Below, one piece after another: positions 9,603-19,310 of a stretch of 64,000 nucleotides of DNA. The translations under genes were made by a program, and so were the position numbers. Each line of letters starts with the position of its first letter. The stretch's first letter is position 1. This DNA comes from Bacillota bacterium (GTDB taxonomy: Bacteria > Bacillota > Sulfobacillia > Sulfobacillales > Sulfobacillaceae), in contig JAIMBD010000003.1 of assembly GCA_023511625.1 (NCBI GenBank), positions 186,001 to 250,000 on the forward strand, in the 5' to 3' direction. The notes under the pieces were generated by a model. The model was not told the DNA's origin. It saw nothing but the letters and a program-made list of their open reading frames with translations, and did no database searches.

Positions 9603-9799
9603 GGGAATGGGGCGGCTCGTTGCCTCCGCGGGGGCACCCGGGAGGGGGCCGAAAGGCCGGGGCATGGCTCAGGCTCTGGATTCGTCACACGCCGACCGGG
9701 TGGGGCGGCTTCGGGAGTGGGGGGGTTGTTTTCCCACTCTTTCTGCTTGACAGGGGCAATGCGCCGTTTAGCTGGGAGCCACAAAGGGGGGAAGTGGTG
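9603..9799 (+). promoter_or_regulatory. nusA operon leader (no gene seen)
   Basis: About 200 nt between the predicted start of transcription and nusA hold no recognisable gene. A short GAAA-tetraloop hairpin (GGCC at 9647-9650 and 9655-9658) is present. A TTGACA at 9747-9752 has no acceptable -10 behind it. In most bacteria rimP lies here; it is absent. The leader may serve NusA feedback control, as in other nusA operons, but the sequence alone does not show this. Confidence 0.35.
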
Positions 9800-10846
9800 T
9801 TGAACGCCGAGCTTTTGCTGGCGCTGGAAGACCTGGAGCGGGAGAAAGGGATCGACAAGGAGACACTGTTCTCGGCCATTGAGTCGGCGCTGATTTCGGC
9901 CTACCGCCGCAACTTCGGCTCGGCGCAGAACGTGCGGGTGCGCATCGACCGGGAATCGGGCGCTACCCAGGTGTTGGCGCAGAAGACGGTAGTGGAACGC
10001 GTGACCGACCATCGCCTGGAAGTTACCCCCGAAGAAGCCCGCCAGGTCAACCCGATGGCCAACCTCGGCGATATCGTCGAGTTTGAGGTGACGCCAAAGA
10101 ACTTCGGGCGCATTGCCGCGCAGACCGCCAAGCAGGTCATTGTCCAACGCATCCGCGAGGCCGAGCGCGGGTTGGTCTACGAGGAATTTGCCCAGCGCGA
10201 GGGCGACATCGTTCACGGCGTGGTCCACCGCAGCGAGCGCGGATTGGTCTTCATCGACCTCGGCCGCACGGAGGCCATTCTCATGCCCAGCGAGCAGGTG
10301 CCGGGCGAACACCTTCGGGCGGGGGAGCGCGTCAAGCTCTACGTGGTCGAGGTCCGCAAGACCACCAAGGGCCCACAGGTCTATGTGTCGCGCAGCCATC
10401 CTGGACTCATCAAGCGGTTGTTCGAATTGGAGGTTCCGGAGATTCACGACGGGGTGGTGGAGATCAAGGGGATCGCTCGCGAGGCCGGAGCGCGCACCAA
10501 GATTGCCGTGGCGGCCGAGGATCCCAACGTCGATCCCGTCGGCGCCTGCGTCGGCCCGAACGGAGCCCGGGTGCGGTCTATTGTGCAGGAGCTACGGGGC
10601 GAGAAGCTCGACATCATTCGGTGGGACCCCGATCCGGCCACGCTGGTGGCCCACGCCTTGTCCCCGGCGGAGGTCGACGAGGTGACGGTGGAACCGCACA
10701 CGCGGGTGGCCCGGGTGGTGGTGCCCGATGACCAGCTGTCTCTGGCCATCGGCAAAGAGGGGCAGAACGCGCGCTTGGCGGCCAAGTTGACGGGATGGAA
10801 GGTGGACATTCGCTCCCGTTCGCAGGCGGAGCGGGGAGGATGGTAA
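9800..10846 (+). CDS. nusA: Transcription termination/antitermination factor NusA
   Basis: Binds RNA polymerase and nascent RNA to control pausing, termination and antitermination. I choose TTG 9800 ([13 protein letters not shown]), 7 nt after the AGGGGGGA ribosome site, giving 348 residues; GTG 9797 and 9794 are close alternatives. The N-terminal polymerase-binding domain begins ERLEKEKGID-like ([16 protein letters not shown]). Next come an S1 domain ([14 protein letters not shown]), KH1 (with [14 protein letters not shown]) and KH2 ([21 protein letters not shown]). The length fits the Gram-positive form without the acidic repeats of E. coli. The stop TAA shares one base with the rnpM start. 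The frame stays open far upstream into polC, but that part shows no NusA similarity. Confidence 0.96.
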   Translation: MNAELLLALEDLEREKGIDKETLFSAIESALISAYRRNFGSAQNVRVRIDRESGATQVLAQKTVVERVTDHRLEVTPEEARQVNPMANLGDIVEFEVTPKNFGRIAAQTAKQVIVQRIREAERGLVYEEFAQREGDIVHGVVHRSERGLVFIDLGRTEAILMPSEQVPGEHLRAGERVKLYVVEVRKTTKGPQVYVSRSHPGLIKRLFELEVPEIHDGVVEIKGIAREAGARTKIAVAAEDPNVDPVGACVGPNGARVRSIVQELRGEKLDIIRWDPDPATLVAHALSPAEVDEVTVEPHTRVARVVVPDDQLSLAIGKEGQNARLAAKLTGWKVDIRSRSQAERGGW

Positions 10847-11133
10847 TGGCAACAAATCGCAAGGCTCCCATGCGCACCTGCATCGCCTGCCGCCAGACGC
10901 GCCCCAAGCGCGAGCTGGTGCGCGTGGTGCGGACGCCCGAAGCGCGGTTGGTGGTGGATCCCCGAGGCAAGCTGTCGGGGCGGGGGGCATACGTCTGTCC
11001 GACGGTCGATTGTGTGCGGCGTGCCGTTGAAGGGCGCCGATTCGAGCGGGCGTTGGCGGTCGCAGTCCCCCCGGAGGTCGTCGAGTCCCTGTTAGAGGGG
11101 ATCGGAGCGGCGCGTGAACAATCCACCCCCTGA
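10846..11133 (+). CDS. rnpM: YlxR/RnpM family RNA-binding protein
   Basis: A 95-residue protein of the YlxR (DUF448) family; the B. subtilis member was renamed RnpM because it binds and modulates RNase P. ATG 10846 follows GGGGAGG by 7 nt and overlaps the nusA stop by one base. The family core RTCIACRQTRPKRELVRVVR, then DPRGKLSGRGAYVC, is intact. The position between nusA and ylxQ is typical of Firmicutes. Confidence 0.93.
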   Translation: MATNRKAPMRTCIACRQTRPKRELVRVVRTPEARLVVDPRGKLSGRGAYVCPTVDCVRRAVEGRRFERALAVAVPPEVVESLLEGIGAAREQSTP

Positions 11134-11854
11134 GGCGTATCTCAACTGGATCGGGTTGGCCCGCCGGGCCGGTCGCCTCGCTCCGGGTGACCGCGAAGTG
11201 GCCCGGGCGTTGACTCACCACCGCGTCCGACTCTTGTGGCTGGCGGAAGACAGCGGTATGGCTACTCGGCGCAAGTACGGATTTTGGGCCGCCAATTTAG
11301 GGGTGCCGGTGGTGTTGCGCGGGACCAAGGCCGAGCTCGGGCGGGCTGCGGGGATGCGGCCCTTGGCCGTGCTAGCCATCTTGGACGCGCGCATCGCGGA
11401 GCGGATTTTGCAGGTTGTGGATGTCACAGTGGGGGGATGGGAATTTGGCAGAAAAAGACAAGATTCGGGTCTACGAGCTGGCGAAGGAGTTGAAACTAGA
11501 CAGCCGGCGGCTGATCGACCTCCTGCACCGGCTGCACGTCGAGAACATCAAAAATCACATGAGCACCGTGGAGCCGGCGGCGGTTCAGACCGTTCGGGAC
11601 ATCATGCAAGGCAAGTTGCCCCCCGATCCCAAACCCGCCAGTCCGGCCCGGACCAGCGCGCCGCCGCGTCCCGCTCCGCCTCCGGAAAAGCGCCCCGCGA
11701 CGGCCGCGCCACCGCCGAAGCCGCAGCCGGCCCAGGCCGCCAGCACCGCGCCGCCGACCGCAAGGCCGGCCCCGGCGCCGCGCCCGGCTCCCGCCGCAAC
11801 GGCGCCCCGGCCCGAGGTTCGCGCCTCCCAGGCACCGGCCGGCGGCCGCACTGA
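11114..11854 (+). CDS. ylxQ: YlxQ, L7Ae/L30e-family RNA-binding protein with a long out-of-frame tail overlapping infB
   Basis: The first ~104 residues are a normal YlxQ: NWIGLARRAGRLAPG, then AEDSGMATRRK, a V-P-V-V strand and the end of the fold at LAILDARIAERILQVV (about 11425). YlxQ belongs to the kink-turn-binding L7Ae family and always sits between ylxR and infB. GTG 11114 overlaps rnpM by 20 nt. The odd feature is the end: no stop codon occurs until TGA 11852-11854, so the frame runs 410 nt into infB. This adds about 135 residues rich in Arg, Ala, Pro, Gly, Ser and His. Family proteins are about 100 residues. The tail could be a real basic RNA-binding extension, a harmless lost stop, or a sequencing error near 11430. 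Confidence 0.8.
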   Translation: MNNPPPEAYLNWIGLARRAGRLAPGDREVARALTHHRVRLLWLAEDSGMATRRKYGFWAANLGVPVVLRGTKAELGRAAGMRPLAVLAILDARIAERILQVVDVTVGGWEFGRKRQDSGLRAGEGVETRQPAADRPPAPAARREHQKSHEHRGAGGGSDRSGHHARQVAPRSQTRQSGPDQRAAASRSASGKAPRDGRATAEAAAGPGRQHRAADRKAGPGAAPGSRRNGAPARGSRLPGTGRRPH

Positions 11855-14090
11855 GGCCAACCGACCGCCTGCGGCACCGGTTTCGCGGCCGAGCTCACCG
11901 CCGCCCCGCCCGGCGGCGCCGCCGACCGCTGCAGGTCGGCCGCCGGGTGCGGCCCCGCGCCCAGCGGCCCCGGCAGGGACCCGGCCTCCGGCTACGGGAG
12001 CAGGACGGCCGCCGGGTCGTCCGGCAACTGGACCCGGAGGCCCGCGCCCAGCCCCGAGCGGGCGTCCTCCCATGGGGCCTCCGCGCCCGCGTACTGACGG
12101 GCCGCGCCCGGCAGGGCGGCCTACGCCGTTGCCGCCGCCTCCACCCCCGTGGGTTGCCGGCAAGCCGGCCAAGGATGCGGGGCGGCGGGCCGGCGCGCAC
12201 CGCGGGCGGCGCAGCGGCCTGCGCGATGAGGAAGAACGCTTTGGCCGGGGCTGGGAGGAAGAGGAATTTGGCTCCCGGCGCAAGGCCCGCGCGCCCAAGG
12301 CCCATGCCCGCCAGGAGGCCACCATGCCTCCCGTGGCCCGGCACATCGTCATCAGCGGGCCGGTCCTGGTCAAGGACTTGGCGGATCAGCTGGGGATCAA
12401 GGCCACGGAGTTGATCAAACGGCTCATCGCGCTCGGGATCATGGCCGGCGTCAACCAAGAGCTCGACCGCGAGACGGCCGCCATCGTGGCCCAGGAACTG
12501 GGGGCTACGGTAGAAGAGCGCGCCAGCCTGGAGGAACAGCACGAGCAGCTGTTGCAGGGCGAAGAGGACCGTCCGGAGGCACTTCGGCCGCGGCCGCCCA
12601 TCGTGACGGTGATGGGCCATGTCGACCACGGCAAGACGTCGCTGTTGGACCGCATCCGCTCCACGCGGGTGACGGCGTCCGAAGCCGGGGGCATCACGCA
12701 GCACATCGGGGCCTCGGTGATCGAATACCGCGGGCGGGCCATCGTCTTTCTCGACACGCCAGGTCACGAGGCGTTTACCTCGATGCGGGCGCGGGGCGCA
12801 CAGGTGACCGATGTGGCGGTGTTGGTGGTGGCGGCCGATGACGGAGTCATGCCCCAGACGGTCGAGGCCATCAACCACGCCCGAGCGGCCAATGTTCCCG
12901 TGGTTGTGGCCATCAACAAGATCGACCTGCCGGAAGCCAACCCTGATCGGGTGAAGAGCGACTTGGCCCAGCACGGGTTGGTGCCGGACGACTGGGGTGG
13001 AGACGTGCTGATGGTCCCGGTCTCTGCTCGGACAGGCGAGGGAGTGGGCGACCTCCTGGAAGCCATTCTGGTCCAGGCCGACCTCCTGGAACTCAAGGCC
13101 AATCCCGACCGCCCGGCCCAAGGGGTGGTCATCGAGGCCAAACTGGACCGCGGGCGTGGTCCGGTGGCCACGGTACTGGTCAAGCGCGGCACGCTGCGCG
13201 TGGGCGACGTCTTCGTGTCCGGCACCGTGACCGGCCGGGTGCGGGCCTTGATCAACGACCGCGGCCAACGGGTGCGCGAAGCCGGTCCTTCCATGCCGGT
13301 CGAGGTGTTGGGATTCAACCAGCTGCCAGAGGCAGGCGACGACTTCGCGGTTCTGGCCGACGAGCGCCAAGCCAAAGAGGTGGCCGACCTCAGGGCCCAG
13401 CGCAAGCAGGCGCAGCAAGAACCGGTGGCGCGTGGCGTCTCGCTGGAGGAGTTTTACCAGCGCTTGAAGGACGAAAAGGTGCGCGACCTCAACCTGGTGA
13501 TCAAGGCCGATGTCCACGGGTCGGCCGAGGCCTTGGCCCAGGCGTTGGCCAAACTGTCCAACGAGGAGGTGCGGGTCCGAGTGCTGCACGTCGGGGTGGG
13601 GTCCATCACCGAAACCGACGTGATGCTGGCTCAGGCTTCCGGCGCCATCGTGATCGGGTTCGGCGTCGGGCTGGAGTCCAAAGCCCGCCAGTTGGCTGAC
13701 CACGAGCGGGTGGACGTGCGCACCTACCGCGTGATCTACGAGGCCATCGAGGACGTCGAGCGCGCCTTGAAAGGCATGCTGGCTCCCAAGTACCAGGAGT
13801 TGATCCTGGGGCGGGCGGAGGTCCGGGAGGTGTTCCGGGTGCCGAAGGTCGGCGCCGTCGGGGGATGTTACGTCACCGATGGCAAGGTCTTGCGCAACGG
13901 GCGCGTGCGCGTGTTGCGCGACGGCGTCGTCGTGCACGAAGGGCCGATCGCCTCCTTGCGGCGGTTCAAAGACGACGTGCGAGAGGTGGCGGCCGGCTAC
14001 GAATGCGGCATCGGACTCGAGAAGTTCAACGACATCCGCGTCGGCGACGTCCTCGAGGTCTTCACCCAAGAGGAGGTCAAGGCCAGTTGA
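11445..14090 (+). CDS. infB: Translation initiation factor IF-2
   Basis: The GTPase that places initiator tRNA on the ribosome. TTG 11445 ([16 protein letters not shown]) follows GGGGGGATGG and gives 881 residues. Order: a first IF2_N domain (residues 5-55), a very Pro/Ala/Arg-rich linker (about 60-290), a second IF2_N-like domain ([19 protein letters not shown]), and the G domain. The G domain shows [10 protein letters not shown] at about 390-399, switch [17 protein letters not shown] and NKIDLP. Domains II, III and IV follow ([22 protein letters not shown]), ending in [11 protein letters not shown]. The linker is longer than in B. subtilis, as is common at high GC. Its first 410 nt are also open in the ylxQ frame. 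Confidence 0.97.
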   Translation: MAEKDKIRVYELAKELKLDSRRLIDLLHRLHVENIKNHMSTVEPAAVQTVRDIMQGKLPPDPKPASPARTSAPPRPAPPPEKRPATAAPPPKPQPAQAASTAPPTARPAPAPRPAPAATAPRPEVRASQAPAGGRTEANRPPAAPVSRPSSPPPRPAAPPTAAGRPPGAAPRPAAPAGTRPPATGAGRPPGRPATGPGGPRPAPSGRPPMGPPRPRTDGPRPAGRPTPLPPPPPPWVAGKPAKDAGRRAGAHRGRRSGLRDEEERFGRGWEEEEFGSRRKARAPKAHARQEATMPPVARHIVISGPVLVKDLADQLGIKATELIKRLIALGIMAGVNQELDRETAAIVAQELGATVEERASLEEQHEQLLQGEEDRPEALRPRPPIVTVMGHVDHGKTSLLDRIRSTRVTASEAGGITQHIGASVIEYRGRAIVFLDTPGHEAFTSMRARGAQVTDVAVLVVAADDGVMPQTVEAINHARAANVPVVVAINKIDLPEANPDRVKSDLAQHGLVPDDWGGDVLMVPVSARTGEGVGDLLEAILVQADLLELKANPDRPAQGVVIEAKLDRGRGPVATVLVKRGTLRVGDVFVSGTVTGRVRALINDRGQRVREAGPSMPVEVLGFNQLPEAGDDFAVLADERQAKEVADLRAQRKQAQQEPVARGVSLEEFYQRLKDEKVRDLNLVIKADVHGSAEALAQALAKLSNEEVRVRVLHVGVGSITETDVMLAQASGAIVIGFGVGLESKARQLADHERVDVRTYRVIYEAIEDVERALKGMLAPKYQELILGRAEVREVFRVPKVGAVGGCYVTDGKVLRNGRVRVLRDGVVVHEGPIASLRRFKDDVREVAAGYECGIGLEKFNDIRVGDVLEVFTQEEVKAS

Positions 14091-14151
14091 GGTGGCCCCT
14101 CGGGGATCGGCCTTGGCCCGGGAACGGTTTGCACCAGGAGGGAGAAGGGGC

Positions 14152-14523
14152 ATGAACCAAGCGCGCGCCGAGCGCATCGCCCGTGAGATGCAGGAGGAGC
14201 TCGGAGCGATGCTGCAGCGGGAGGTGAAAGACCCCCGCATCGGCTTTGTTTCCGTCACCCATGTCAAGGTCAGCCGCGACCTGTCTTGGGCCAAGGTGTA
14301 CGTGAGCATCCTGGGTGATGCCGAGGCCGTGCGCCAGAGCCTGGAGGGGCTTCAGAGCGCGGCCGGCTACCTCCGCGGGGAGGTGGCCCGCCGGCTCGGA
14401 TTGCGACTGGCGCCACAACTGGAGTTTCGGCTGGACCCCTCCATCGCGGAAAGCGTTCGCCTCGGGCAGCTGATGAAACAGCTGCCCCCGCCGGCTCCGC
14501 CGGAGCCGGACCAGGCGCCGTGA
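14152..14523 (+). CDS. rbfA: Ribosome-binding factor A
   Basis: A small KH-fold factor needed for maturation of the 30S subunit and 16S rRNA 5' end. ATG 14152 follows AGGGAGAAGGGG; 123 residues. Signature stretches are RAERIAREMQEELGAML, REVKDPRIGFVSVTHVKVSRDLSWAKVYVS, and the C-terminal helix LRGEVARRLGLRLAPQLEF. A Pro-rich tail (LPPPAPPEPDQAP) ends the protein. The TGA overlaps the GTG of truB (GTGA at 14520-14523). The ylxP gene that precedes rbfA in Bacillus is absent. Confidence 0.95.
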   Translation: MNQARAERIAREMQEELGAMLQREVKDPRIGFVSVTHVKVSRDLSWAKVYVSILGDAEAVRQSLEGLQSAAGYLRGEVARRLGLRLAPQLEFRLDPSIAESVRLGQLMKQLPPPAPPEPDQAP

Positions 14524-15410
14524 CGGGTGGCGTTCCCCGGCTCGGGGGCCTCTTAGTGGTGCACAAGCCGGTGGGCATGACTTCGCACGACGTCGTGGCC
14601 CAGGTCCGGCGGCTGACTGGCATCCGGCAGGTGGGACACGCCGGCACGCTTGACCCCGACGCGGAAGGGATCCTGCCGGTGGCCGTCGGCAGCGCCACAC
14701 GGCTGTTGAATTGGCTGGAACTGTCGCCGAAGGTGTACGAAGGGGTTTTGGCTCTCGGCACCTTGACGGCCACCGGAGACGCGGCCGGAGCGGCGGTCGG
14801 CCATTCAGGCCCCCCCTGGCCGACGGCCGACCAGATGCGGTCCGCGGCGCGGTGGCTCACGGGGCGCGGATGGCAGATCCCGCCGCGGGTTGCGGCCATT
14901 AAGCAGGGGGGGATGCCGCAATACCTGCGCGTGCGCCGAGGCGAGGCGGTGGTGCCAGCTCCGCGGCGCGTGGAGGTCATCAACCTGGAGGTAGAAGCCG
15001 AGCCGGACCCGCGCCGGTTCCGATTCCGAGCAGCCGTGGGGCCGGGCCTCTACGTCCGGGCGTTGGTGCGCGATTGGGGGTTTTTGGTTGGCCAGGCGGC
15101 GCACGTCGCCCGCTTGGAGCGAGTCCAGGTGGGGCGCATGGGCCGCGGCCAGGCCATCGCCCTCGATGCCCTGGTGGCGTCTGGATCCGACTGGGTCCGG
15201 GCCCTGCTCTCACCGTTGCCCTACCTGGCCATTCCGGTGGTCGAAGTCGGTCCGCGGCGGGCGGCGGAGATTCGCCACGGGCACATCGGTCCCTGGGGGG
15301 AGCTGTGGGGCCGGCGCGGCCCGGTGGCGCTCGTCGCAGCGGGCGAGGTGCTGGCTGTGGCCGAGGGTCCGCCCTGGCGATACCGGGCGGTGTTGTGGAC
15401 GGGACGATGA
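14520..15410 (+). CDS. truB: tRNA pseudouridine-55 synthase TruB
   Basis: Makes pseudouridine at position 55 of the tRNA T-loop. 296 residues from GTG 14520, which overlaps the rbfA stop by four bases, so translation is probably coupled. The hallmark motif with the catalytic Asp, GHAGTLDPDAEGILPV, is at about 38-53. The substrate motif near SPKVYEGVLALGTLTATGD and the GLYVRALVRDWG stretch of the TruB family are present. A C-terminal PUA-like end (EVLAVAEG) is visible. Confidence 0.96.
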   Translation: MTGGVPRLGGLLVVHKPVGMTSHDVVAQVRRLTGIRQVGHAGTLDPDAEGILPVAVGSATRLLNWLELSPKVYEGVLALGTLTATGDAAGAAVGHSGPPWPTADQMRSAARWLTGRGWQIPPRVAAIKQGGMPQYLRVRRGEAVVPAPRRVEVINLEVEAEPDPRRFRFRAAVGPGLYVRALVRDWGFLVGQAAHVARLERVQVGRMGRGQAIALDALVASGSDWVRALLSPLPYLAIPVVEVGPRRAAEIRHGHIGPWGELWGRRGPVALVAAGEVLAVAEGPPWRYRAVLWTGR

Positions 15411-15477
15411 ACTAGGCAGCGAGCGACGAGGCGACCCGACCCGGATGGGGACAGGCAGCGAGGAAGGGGCGAGGGGC

Positions 15478-16452
15478 ATGCGCATTCTTCACCCGACGGA
15501 ACGGTTGGCAGGGCCGACGGTGGTCACCGTGGGGACCTTTGACGGCGTCCACCTCGGGCACCAGCGGCTCATTGCGGCCGCGCAAGCGTTGGCCGAGCGG
15601 AACCGGGCGACGCTCGTGGTCCTCACCTTCGACCGCCATCCCCTTTCGGTGATCCGTCCGGCCATGGCCCCGCGCCTACTCACGCCCCTCGACCAAAAGC
15701 TGGAAGCCTTGGCCGCCCTGGCAGTGCCCTGGGTCAAGGTGCTGTCGTTCACCCCCGAGCTGGCGCGCACGGGACCGGAGCAATTCTTGGACCAGGAGTT
15801 GGGCCAGGCTTTGGCCGCCTCTGGCGTGGCCGTGGGGTACAACTTCACCTTTGGGGCCGGTGGACGCGGGACGGCAGAAACCCTGGCCCAATGGGGAGCC
15901 CGGCGCGGAGTGACGGTCGAGGTGCTGCCGCCGGTCCAGCTCGAGGGGGTGGGCGTGGTCTCCAGCAGCTGGATCCGGAAGCGGATCGAGGCCGCCGACT
16001 TCGAAGCGGCGCGGGCGGCACTGGGGCGCCCGTATGCGGTGGCTGCGCGCGTGGAGACTGGCATGGGCCGAGGGCGACGCATCGGGGTGCCGACGGCGAA
16101 CCTCACTCCTGACCCTGACCAGGTGATGCCGCCCTTTGGGGTTTACGCCGGATGGGCCTTGGTCGGAAGCGGGGCGCAACCGGTGGCAGCAGTGGCCAAT
16201 TGGGGCCTGCGCCCCACCTTCGGCGACGCCGAAAGTCCAGTCCTCGAGGTGCACCTCTTGGACGGGACAGGCTGGCAGCTCGTGGGCCAAAGGCTGGCAT
16301 TTGGCTTCGTGCGCCGGCTACGGGGCGAGCAACGGTTCTCCTCGGTGGAAGCCTTGGTGGCGCAGATCGGAGCCGACATCGAGACGGCCCGGGCGTCGTT
16401 GGGCGAGGCCAAGCCGGCGATTGCTCCGGGTTTTGGCGGTGTGATACAATAA
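15478..16452 (+). CDS. ribF: Bifunctional riboflavin kinase/FMN adenylyltransferase
   Basis: Phosphorylates riboflavin to FMN and adenylates FMN to FAD. ATG 15478 (MRILHPTERLAG) follows AGGAAGGGG, giving 324 residues; an in-frame ATG at 15445 is a weaker option. The N-terminal nucleotidyltransferase domain shows VTVGTFDGVHLGHQRLI and later SSSWIRKRIEAADF. The C-terminal kinase domain shows GRGRRIGVPTANL and FGVYAGWA. The last bases hold the -10 of the rpsO promoter. Order truB-ribF-rpsO is conserved in Firmicutes. Confidence 0.96.
   Translation: MRILHPTERLAGPTVVTVGTFDGVHLGHQRLIAAAQALAERNRATLVVLTFDRHPLSVIRPAMAPRLLTPLDQKLEALAALAVPWVKVLSFTPELARTGPEQFLDQELGQALAASGVAVGYNFTFGAGGRGTAETLAQWGARRGVTVEVLPPVQLEGVGVVSSSWIRKRIEAADFEAARAALGRPYAVAARVETGMGRGRRIGVPTANLTPDPDQVMPPFGVYAGWALVGSGAQPVAAVANWGLRPTFGDAESPVLEVHLLDGTGWQLVGQRLAFGFVRRLRGEQRFSSVEALVAQIGADIETARASLGEAKPAIAPGFGGVIQ
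16421..16450 (+). promoter_or_regulatory. rpsO promoter inside the 3' end of ribF
   Basis: TTGCTC (16421-16426), an 18-nt spacer and TACAAT (16445-16450) with an extended TG at 16442-16443. The -10 shares its last T with the ribF stop codon TAA (16450-16452). It allows rpsO-pnp to be transcribed apart from the upstream operon. Confidence 0.65.
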
Positions 16453-16461
16453 TCCGGTATG

Positions 16462-16476
16462 ACGCGGTTTCCGCGT
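16462..16476 (+). promoter_or_regulatory. Hairpin in the rpsO leader
   Basis: A perfect 6-bp stem, ACGCGG/CCGCGT, with a TTT loop, just after the predicted transcription start and 40 nt before the rpsO start. S15 represses its own mRNA in several bacterial phyla through unrelated leader structures; this hairpin is a candidate part of such a leader, not proof of it. Confidence 0.4.
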
Positions 16477-16516
16477 GGAGATTCGGACCTAAGGATGGAG
16501 GAAGCGGAGGCGGAGT

Positions 16517-16786
16517 ATGGCCCTCGAATCGCAGCAGAAGCAGGCCATCATTGCGGTCCATCGACTGCATGAGACGGACACGGGGTCGCCGGAGGTGCAG
16601 ATCGCGCTCTTGACCGAACGCATCGCGCAACTCAACGAGCACCTGAAAATCCACAAAAAGGACCATCACTCCCGGCGCGGCCTGTTGAAGATGGTGGGAC
16701 ACCGGCGGGCGCTGTTGAATTACCTGCGCAAGTCGAGCCCGGAACGGTATCAGGCCATCGTCGAGAGATTGGGACTGCGCCGGTAG
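16517..16786 (+). CDS. rpsO: 30S ribosomal protein S15
   Basis: A primary 16S rRNA-binding protein of the small-subunit platform. 89 residues from ATG 16517 behind AGGCGGAG. The family signature is complete: [19 protein letters not shown], then [22 protein letters not shown] and [10 protein letters not shown]. It has its own promoter and leader upstream and an intrinsic terminator immediately downstream, so S15 output can be set separately from pnp. Confidence 0.98.
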   Translation: MALESQQKQAIIAVHRLHETDTGSPEVQIALLTERIAQLNEHLKIHKKDHHSRRGLLKMVGHRRALLNYLRKSSPERYQAIVERLGLRR

Positions 16787-16789
16787 CAG

Positions 16790-16814
16790 GAGCGGGAATG
16801 CCCCGCTCTTTTTT
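16790..16814 (+). terminator. Intrinsic terminator after rpsO
   Basis: GAGCGGG (16790-16796) and CCCGCTC (16802-16808) form a 7-bp stem with a 5-nt loop, followed by six T (16809-16814). It begins four bases after the rpsO stop and is probably partly read through into pnp. Confidence 0.85.
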
Positions 16815-16865
16815 GGTTTCGCGCCCGGCGCCTGAAGGCGGCGGGCCACGGAACGGAGGAGAACG

Positions 16866-19055
16866 ATGACGGTACATACCACCGAGATCTTGGTCGGAGG
16901 GCGTACCATGACCTTGGAGACCGGGCGAATCGCGCGCCAGTCCAACGGCGCGGTTTTGGTCCGGTACGGGGACACGGTGGTGCTGGTGACGGCCAACGCC
17001 TCCAAAACTCCGCGGGAGGGCGTGGACTTTTTCCCGCTTACGGTGGACTGGGAAGAACGCCTGTATGCCGTGGGTAAGATCCCCGGGGGATTCATCAAGC
17101 GCGAGGGACGCCCCACCGAGAACGCCATTCTCGCGGCCCGGCTCACCGACCGCCCCATTCGTCCCCTGTTTCCGGAGGGGTTGCGCAACGACGTCCATGT
17201 AGTAGCCACCATCTTATCGGTGGACTACGACCATTCGCCGGAAATCTGCGGGATGATCGGGGCTTCGGCGGCCTTGACCATCTCCGACATCCCGTTTGAG
17301 GGGCCCATTGGGGCGGTCGAGGTGGGATTGGTCAACGGCGAGTACATCATCAATCCCACGTCGGCCCAGTCGCAGCAGAGCCAGCTCAAGCTGGTGGTGG
17401 CAGGGACCGAAGAGGCCATCCTGATGATCGAGGCAGGGGCTAATATCGTGCCTGAGGAGCAGATTTTAGAGGCCATCTTCTTCGGGCACGAGGAGATCAA
17501 GCGGGTCATCGCCGGCATCCGCGAGTTCCAGGCCAAGGCCGGCAAGCCAAAGGGCGATTACCCTCGCTTTGCCCCGAGCCCCGAGCTGTTAGAGCGCATT
17601 CGCGAGAAGGCCTGGCCGCGATTTTTGGAGGCCATTCGCTCCGCCGACAAACTGGCGCGAGAAGCCGCCGTGGAGGCCGTCCAGGCCGAGGTGGCGGCAG
17701 AGCTGGCGACCGAGTTTCCCGAGCAGGACAAGCTCATTGCCATGGGGCTGAAGACCGTCCTCAAAGAGGTCTTGCGCCACCTCATCATCCATCACAAGGT
17801 GCGGCCAGACGACCGCGGGTTCAAGGAACTGCGCCCGATCTCCATCGAGGTGGGCATCCTGCCGCGAGTTCACGGCACCGGACTGTTTACGCGCGGACAG
17901 ACTCAGGCGCTGACTGCCATGACGTTGGGCCCGCTCTCCGACCAGCAGGTGTTGGACGGCATCAGCGAGGAAGAGTCCAAGCGGTACATGCATCACTACA
18001 ACTTCCCGCCCTTTGCCACCGGGGAGACTGGTCCCATGCGCGGCCCGAACCGCCGCGCCATCGGCCACGGCGCCTTGGCGGGCCGGGCGCTGGAGCCGGT
18101 GATTCCCTCGGAGGCGGAGTTTCCCTACACGCTGCGGTTGGTCTCTGACATCATGGAGTCCAACGGCTCAAGCTCGATGGCGTCGGTGTGCGGGAGCACA
18201 TTGGCGCTCATGGACGGCGGAGTGCCCATCAAGGCGCCCGTGGCCGGCATCGCCATGGGACTGGTCAAGAACGAAGAAGGGGTGGCCATCCTCACCGACA
18301 TCCAGGGGCTTGAGGATGCCCTCGGGGACATGGACTTTAAGGTGGCCGGCACCCGCACCGGCGTGACCGCCATCCAGATGGACATCAAAATCAAAGGGCT
18401 GGACCGGGCCATTCTGACTGAAGCCCTCTATCAAGCCCGCGAGGCGCGCCTACAGATCTTGGACATGATGGAGGCGGTCATCCCTGCTCCGCGCGAACGG
18501 CTCTCGCCGCACGCGCCGCGGATCATCACCTTGCAGATCGACCCGGACAAGATTCGCGACGTCATCGGGCCAGGGGGCAAGACCATCAACCGCATCATCG
18601 AAGCCACCCGAGTAGGCGACAAGAAGGTGGACATCGACATCCAGGACGACGGCACCATCTACATTGCCGCCATCAACGAAGAGGTGGGGGCCGAGGTAGT
18701 GCGCATGATCGAGGAGCTGACGCGTACCGTCGAGGCCGGCCAGGTCTACACTGGGCGGGTGACGCGCATCACCAACTTCGGCGCCTTCGTGGAGATCCTG
18801 CCCGGCAAGGAAGGGCTGGTGCACATCTCGCAACTGGCCCACGAACGGGTCAACCGGGTCGAGGACGTGGCCCGGGTGGGTGACATGCTCACGGTCAAGG
18901 TGACAGAAATCGACCACATGGGACGGATCAACCTCACCCATAAAGAGCTGATCCCGAAGCCGGAGACGCCTGCGCGGACGAATCGGGGACCGGTCGGCCC
19001 GCGCAAGGTCCCGCGCGCGGCAGAAGGCCCTCATCGCGGGCGGGCCAGTCGCTGA
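16866..19055 (+). CDS. pnp: Polyribonucleotide nucleotidyltransferase (PNPase)
   Basis: A trimeric phosphorolytic 3'-5' exoribonuclease and degradosome part. 729 residues from ATG 16866 behind CGGAGGAGAACG. Order: first RNase PH domain ([20 protein letters not shown]), an alpha-helical linker, second RNase PH domain ([21 protein letters not shown], with [20 protein letters not shown]), a KH domain ([14 protein letters not shown]) and an S1 domain ([19 protein letters not shown]). A short basic tail follows. It lies downstream of rpsO, as in most bacteria, with a terminator between. Confidence 0.98.
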   Translation: MTVHTTEILVGGRTMTLETGRIARQSNGAVLVRYGDTVVLVTANASKTPREGVDFFPLTVDWEERLYAVGKIPGGFIKREGRPTENAILAARLTDRPIRPLFPEGLRNDVHVVATILSVDYDHSPEICGMIGASAALTISDIPFEGPIGAVEVGLVNGEYIINPTSAQSQQSQLKLVVAGTEEAILMIEAGANIVPEEQILEAIFFGHEEIKRVIAGIREFQAKAGKPKGDYPRFAPSPELLERIREKAWPRFLEAIRSADKLAREAAVEAVQAEVAAELATEFPEQDKLIAMGLKTVLKEVLRHLIIHHKVRPDDRGFKELRPISIEVGILPRVHGTGLFTRGQTQALTAMTLGPLSDQQVLDGISEEESKRYMHHYNFPPFATGETGPMRGPNRRAIGHGALAGRALEPVIPSEAEFPYTLRLVSDIMESNGSSSMASVCGSTLALMDGGVPIKAPVAGIAMGLVKNEEGVAILTDIQGLEDALGDMDFKVAGTRTGVTAIQMDIKIKGLDRAILTEALYQAREARLQILDMMEAVIPAPRERLSPHAPRIITLQIDPDKIRDVIGPGGKTINRIIEATRVGDKKVDIDIQDDGTIYIAAINEEVGAEVVRMIEELTRTVEAGQVYTGRVTRITNFGAFVEILPGKEGLVHISQLAHERVNRVEDVARVGDMLTVKVTEIDHMGRINLTHKELIPKPETPARTNRGPVGPRKVPRAAEGPHRGRASR

Positions 19056-19310
19056 CCCCTGGCTCGGGTATCGAGCGGGCGGCCACCACCGGCCCGCATT
19101 GCTTTTTGCGCCGCCTGACCCGGCTTGGGAAAAACGTGACGGGCCGCGTCGTTCCGTCTTGGCCCCGCGCCGTCGGGGGCAGGGGCCCCCATGGCCTGCC
19201 GTTCCCGCGCCTTGGCCTTCCGGAACCAGAAAATTTCCCCTGCCATCCTCATTGCCTTTCGCGGACTGGAGAAGGTAACCCCTGGCATAAGGTGAACGGG
19301 GGGCGAGAGC
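19056..19310 (+). terminator. pnp-ylxY gap with a candidate terminator at 19075-19107
   Basis: GCGGGC (19075-19080) can pair with GCCCGC (19092-19097), followed by ATTGC and five T (19103-19107). A second strong GGGGGC/GCCCCC hairpin lies near 19173-19189 without a T run. No convincing promoter for the next gene was found in the rest of this 255-nt gap. Confidence 0.45.

Noticed and set aside
9747-9775. TTGACA as a second nusA promoter
   Set aside because: The sequence 17 nt downstream (AGCTGG) is not a -10; other spacings are no better.
8978-9799. An upstream extension of the nusA frame into polC
   Set aside because: The extension has no NusA similarity and overlaps certain polC coding sequence; the ribosome site lies just before 9800.
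11895-14309. An 804-codon minus-strand frame across infB
   Set aside because: Antisense shadow of infB; repetitive His/Gly/Arg composition without motifs.
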